Source: Ziziphus jujuba (Eukaryota; Streptophyta; Magnoliopsida; Rosales; Rhamnaceae). From it: a stretch of 64,000 nucleotides of DNA. A program made the position numbers and the translations under genes. This document shows, in pieces, positions 61,046-64,000 of this stretch (positions are counted from its first letter, which is position 1; each line of letters begins with the position of its first letter). A model generated the notes under the pieces. The model was not told where the DNA came from, made no database searches, and saw only the letters and a list, made by a program, of their open reading frames with translations. Location of the stretch: contig NC_083384.1 of NCBI RefSeq assembly GCF_031755915.1, forward strand, positions 24,941,001 to 25,005,000, written 5' to 3'.

Positions 61046-63990
61046 TTTGAGAATTAATTATTCCCTATATAAAGGCAGCCAGGTTGTCCTTAAATATCTT
61101 AGCTTGAGCCCTAGTGATTGGCCTGGTCTTCATCCTTATCGGGTCAGCACCCCAGCAGGTAGTCGGTTGTGCGAGCACGGGCAAATTCTTGTAAATCATT
61201 CACTATTTCTCGGGACTGATTTCGATGAAGATATAGAGGCTTACATTTTGGCTGACTAGTATTCATCGAATTGACATCAGTTTGGGGGACCATGTTTGGG
61301 TCATCATCCAAGTATAACAATCATTCAGAATCTACTGACTATCAAATCAAAATGAACATCCCTTGTTTTGATGGTTATATACATATTGAGAACTTTCTAG
61401 ATTGGGAGCTAATTATGGAGAATTTCTTTGATTGTAAGCAAGTTCCTGAGTCTAAGTAAGTTAAAATAGCTGTTTACTAACTGAGGGGGTATTGCGGCTT
61501 GGTTGGAACAACTACAATCTAATAGGAGAAAGGAATGCAAAGAAGCTGTAAAATCTTGGGCTAGAATGAGACAATTGCTCCAAACCCAATTTTTGCCTGC
61601 TTATTATGACTTGCCTTTCTACTAACAATACCATTGGTCTTAATAGAGTGAGAGAACTATAGGAGAATATGTCAAAGAGTTCTATAGACTTTGCATCTGT
61701 AACAATCCTAATAAAAGTGAATGATTTCTCATTTAGTATTTGGGTTGCATGTTTCTATCTAAGAACAGTTGAAATTAAGTCCCTTTGGACATTAACTGAT
61801 GCTATTAATTTGGTTTACAAAGTGGAAAAGCAACTTGCAAGGGTATCATCACCAAGATCTCAAACCAAATGGAAGAACATCTTTGATCTTTATTCCTCAA
61901 AACCTTCTCGCCATCCAAACCATAACAAATGGAACAATGTTCCACCCAATTCAACAACCAAAACCCCTTAGTAAAGATTTTAGAAACCAAAGTGTAAAAA
62001 CCATGTGAAACACTAACCCTTATGTCAAATCCTTGCCCATTAGGTGTTCCAAATGCAATGCATAGGGTAATTATTCTAGTGACTACCCACTTCAGAAATA
62101 AGTTAAATTACTTGATAATAGCAAGTGAAAATGGGAATTTCGATCATGAAATAGAGAAGAAACTAAATTGCTTTAAGGGGATTAAAAAGGCTACAAACCT
62201 TTTAGTCATTTAGAAACTCTTACTCTCTCCTAAATAGTTAAATCACTCCTAACAAAATGCCCCTTCTTCGAACCAAATGCACATTTAACAATAAGGGTTT
62301 GTGAGGTTATAGTGGAGTGGACATTGGAAGTTATGAGACTATTATTTCTAAGTCCTTGATCAAATCCTTAAAGCTTTCAACAGCCAAACATCCTATTCTT
62401 TATAAAATTGGGTAGATTCACAAAGGCAATGATTAATTGTATTTGAGACTTGTAGAGTACCTTTTATATTGGGAAACACTATTTGGATGAGGTAGTCTGT
62501 GATATTGTGGATATGGATGCATGCCATTTGATTCTTAGTAGGCCTTGGTGGTTTGATAGGCATGTTCATTTTGATGAGATTGACGACATTATTACTTTTC
62601 ATGGAAAGGGAAGAGAATAGTGTTGTTACCCTTTGTACTCTGTCTGGTGAATCTTGTACTCCTATGAGGGATCAGACATAAGTCTTTCTTGTGTCTGGTT
62701 CAAAGTTCCAAGATACAGCTAAACAAGCTCCATGCTTTTATGCTTTAACAATTGCTAAGCTGAAGTTCAATCTACTTGAATTCCATATGAGTTTTAGGAG
62801 TTGCTTGCTAAATATTCGAATGTGGCACTAAAAAGCTCTTAAACAATTACCCTTTTTGTACTTTAATTAGTGAATCTTCTACTCCTATGAGGGATAAGAC
62901 ATAAGTCTTTCTTGTGTCTGGTTCAAAGTTCCAACATACAGCTAAGCAAGCTCCATGCTTTTATGCTTTAACAATTGCTAAACTAAAGTTCAAACTACTC
63001 GACTTCCATATGATTTTTAGGAGTTGCTTGCTAAATATTCGAATGTGATATGAAAAAGCTTCCAAACAAATTACCCCCATTGAGAAAGATATAGCACCGA
63101 ATTGACTTAGTTCCTTGGGCTAAAATACCAAATCTACCACACTATCATATGAGTCGGAAGGAACATGTAATTTTGCAAAAAAAAACTGATGAGTTATTGT
63201 CTAAGAAGCTGATCTGTAAGAGTTTAAGCCCATATGTTTTCCTACTCTTTTGGTTTCGAAGAAAAATGGTGATTGGCTGATGTGTGTGGATAGTTGAGCA
63301 ATAAATAAGTTCACCATTAAGTACCATTTCTTGATTCCTTGCCTTGATGATATGTTGGATAAATTAGAAGGAATGACTGTATTTACTAGATTGGACATGC
63401 AAAGTGAGTATCACAAGATCCTAATTCATCCTAGAGATGGGTGGAAGATCGCTTTTAAAACAAAAGAGAGCTTTTATTGATGGTAAGTAATACCTTTTAG
63501 ACTTTATAATGCTCCTAGCACTTTTATGAGATTGATGTACTAAGTCTTAAGCCTTTTACCAATTAACTTTTAGTAGTTTATTATGATGATATTTTAATCT
63601 TTAGTATGGCAAAAATTGAACAAATTTAACACCTAGAATGACTTTTGCAGCCTTGCATGATAATGATCTATATTTAAACTTAAAAAAATGTAAATTCATA
63701 ATTTATTCTTTATTATTCTTAGGATTTATGATCAGAAAAGTAGCAATTCACATTGATGAAAACAAAATAAAAGCAATGTGTGATTCGAAGGAAGTGCCAA
63801 TGCCATGAACAAACACCTGGCGCTTTCCATGTTCAACAAGGGTATTTGTAAAGGGACATAAACTCCGTATTCCTCATTGTTCCCTTTGAATTCATCTTAT
63901 TTAAGAATTACTTATGGGTGGTCTGGCTTCACATTCGAGATGTGACAAAACCATTGCCCTATTGGAAGAACACTTCTATTGGCCTTAATT
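61046..63990 (+). mobile_element. Degenerate Ty3/gypsy-type retrotransposon (gag and partial pol)
   Basis: A promoter-like CTATATAAAGG at about 61065 and a leader lead to TTTTGGCTGACTAGTA at about 61245, which resembles a TTTGGCGACT-type primer site. Gag follows (61271-61459: KMNIPCFDGYIHIENFLDWELIMENFF), typical of gypsy gag, with stops soon after. Further gag text continues to about 62010. At about 63205-63560 several frames give reverse transcriptase pieces (SKKNGDWLMCVD, then [38 protein letters not shown] and FRLYNAPSTF). Numerous stops and frameshifts show it is dead. The window ends inside it. Confidence 0.75.
62626..63070. repeat. About 222-bp tandem duplication inside the gypsy remnant
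   Basis: The block starting TTACCCTTTGTACT (about 62626) with GTGAATCTTGTACTCCTATG and CAAAGTTCCAAGATACAGCT is repeated from about 62848 (GTGAATCTTCTACTCCTATG, CAAAGTTCCAACATACAGCT). The copies differ at scattered bases, so the duplication predates part of the element's decay. Confidence 0.85.
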
Positions 63991-64000
63991 AAAGATGGGA

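Noticed and set aside
1..64000. Search by eye for tRNA, rRNA, CRISPR or virus-like genes
   Set aside because: Only tRNA-like boxes in the SINE-like array and 5S-like pieces in the Cassandra relics were seen. No complete RNA gene, spaced-repeat array or viral gene was supported.

Overview
This is nuclear DNA from a eudicot plant, most likely a woody rosid; I cannot name the species. The evidence is interrupted genes with GT-AG introns, a very AT-rich background, many microsatellites and A/T homopolymers, and plant retrotransposons with tRNA-iMet primer sites. Five protein-coding genes can be reconstructed exon by exon. No rRNA, tRNA, organellar or bacterial gene, and no CRISPR array, was seen.

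Gene order: (1) 3092-5432 +, a TVP38/TMEM64 (DedA-like, 'SNARE-associated Golgi') membrane protein of 302 aa in 4 exons; (2) 14995-17745 +, an atypical LRR receptor-like kinase of the At1g12460/At1g62950 type, 884 aa, 2 exons; (3) 19039-21965 -, an ACS10-type aminotransferase, 561 aa, 4 exons; (4) 40763-45490 +, a TPX2-like microtubule protein, 516 aa, about 18 exons; (5) 46080-48589 -, the guard-cell anion channel SLAC1, 557 aa, 3 exons. From memory of Arabidopsis loci, this order merges two Arabidopsis chromosome 1 segments (At1g12450-At1g12480 and At1g62950-At1g62960). The window therefore looks like an unfractionated ancestral block.

The genes have unrelated roles: membrane trafficking or lipid scrambling, receptor signalling, amino-acid metabolism, spindle assembly and stomatal closure. 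They form no operon or pathway. Genes 2 and 3 converge, and so do genes 4 and 5.

Between the genes lie repeats. At 26.7-30.6 kb is a tandem array of a tRNA-derived, SINE-like unit mixed with GT microsatellites. At 35913-38634 is a young non-autonomous LTR retrotransposon: its 477-bp LTRs look identical, and it carries one intact 630-aa reading frame with a zinc knuckle and a protease but no reverse transcriptase. From 50.6 kb to the end is a retrotransposon graveyard: 5S-like Cassandra LTR relics, a 4.7-kb broken Copia element inserted inside one of them, and a decayed Ty3/gypsy element.

The two most unusual observations are the ACS10-type protein, which keeps a full open frame while losing the PLP-binding lysine and other PLP contacts, and the amplified SINE-like/GT array.
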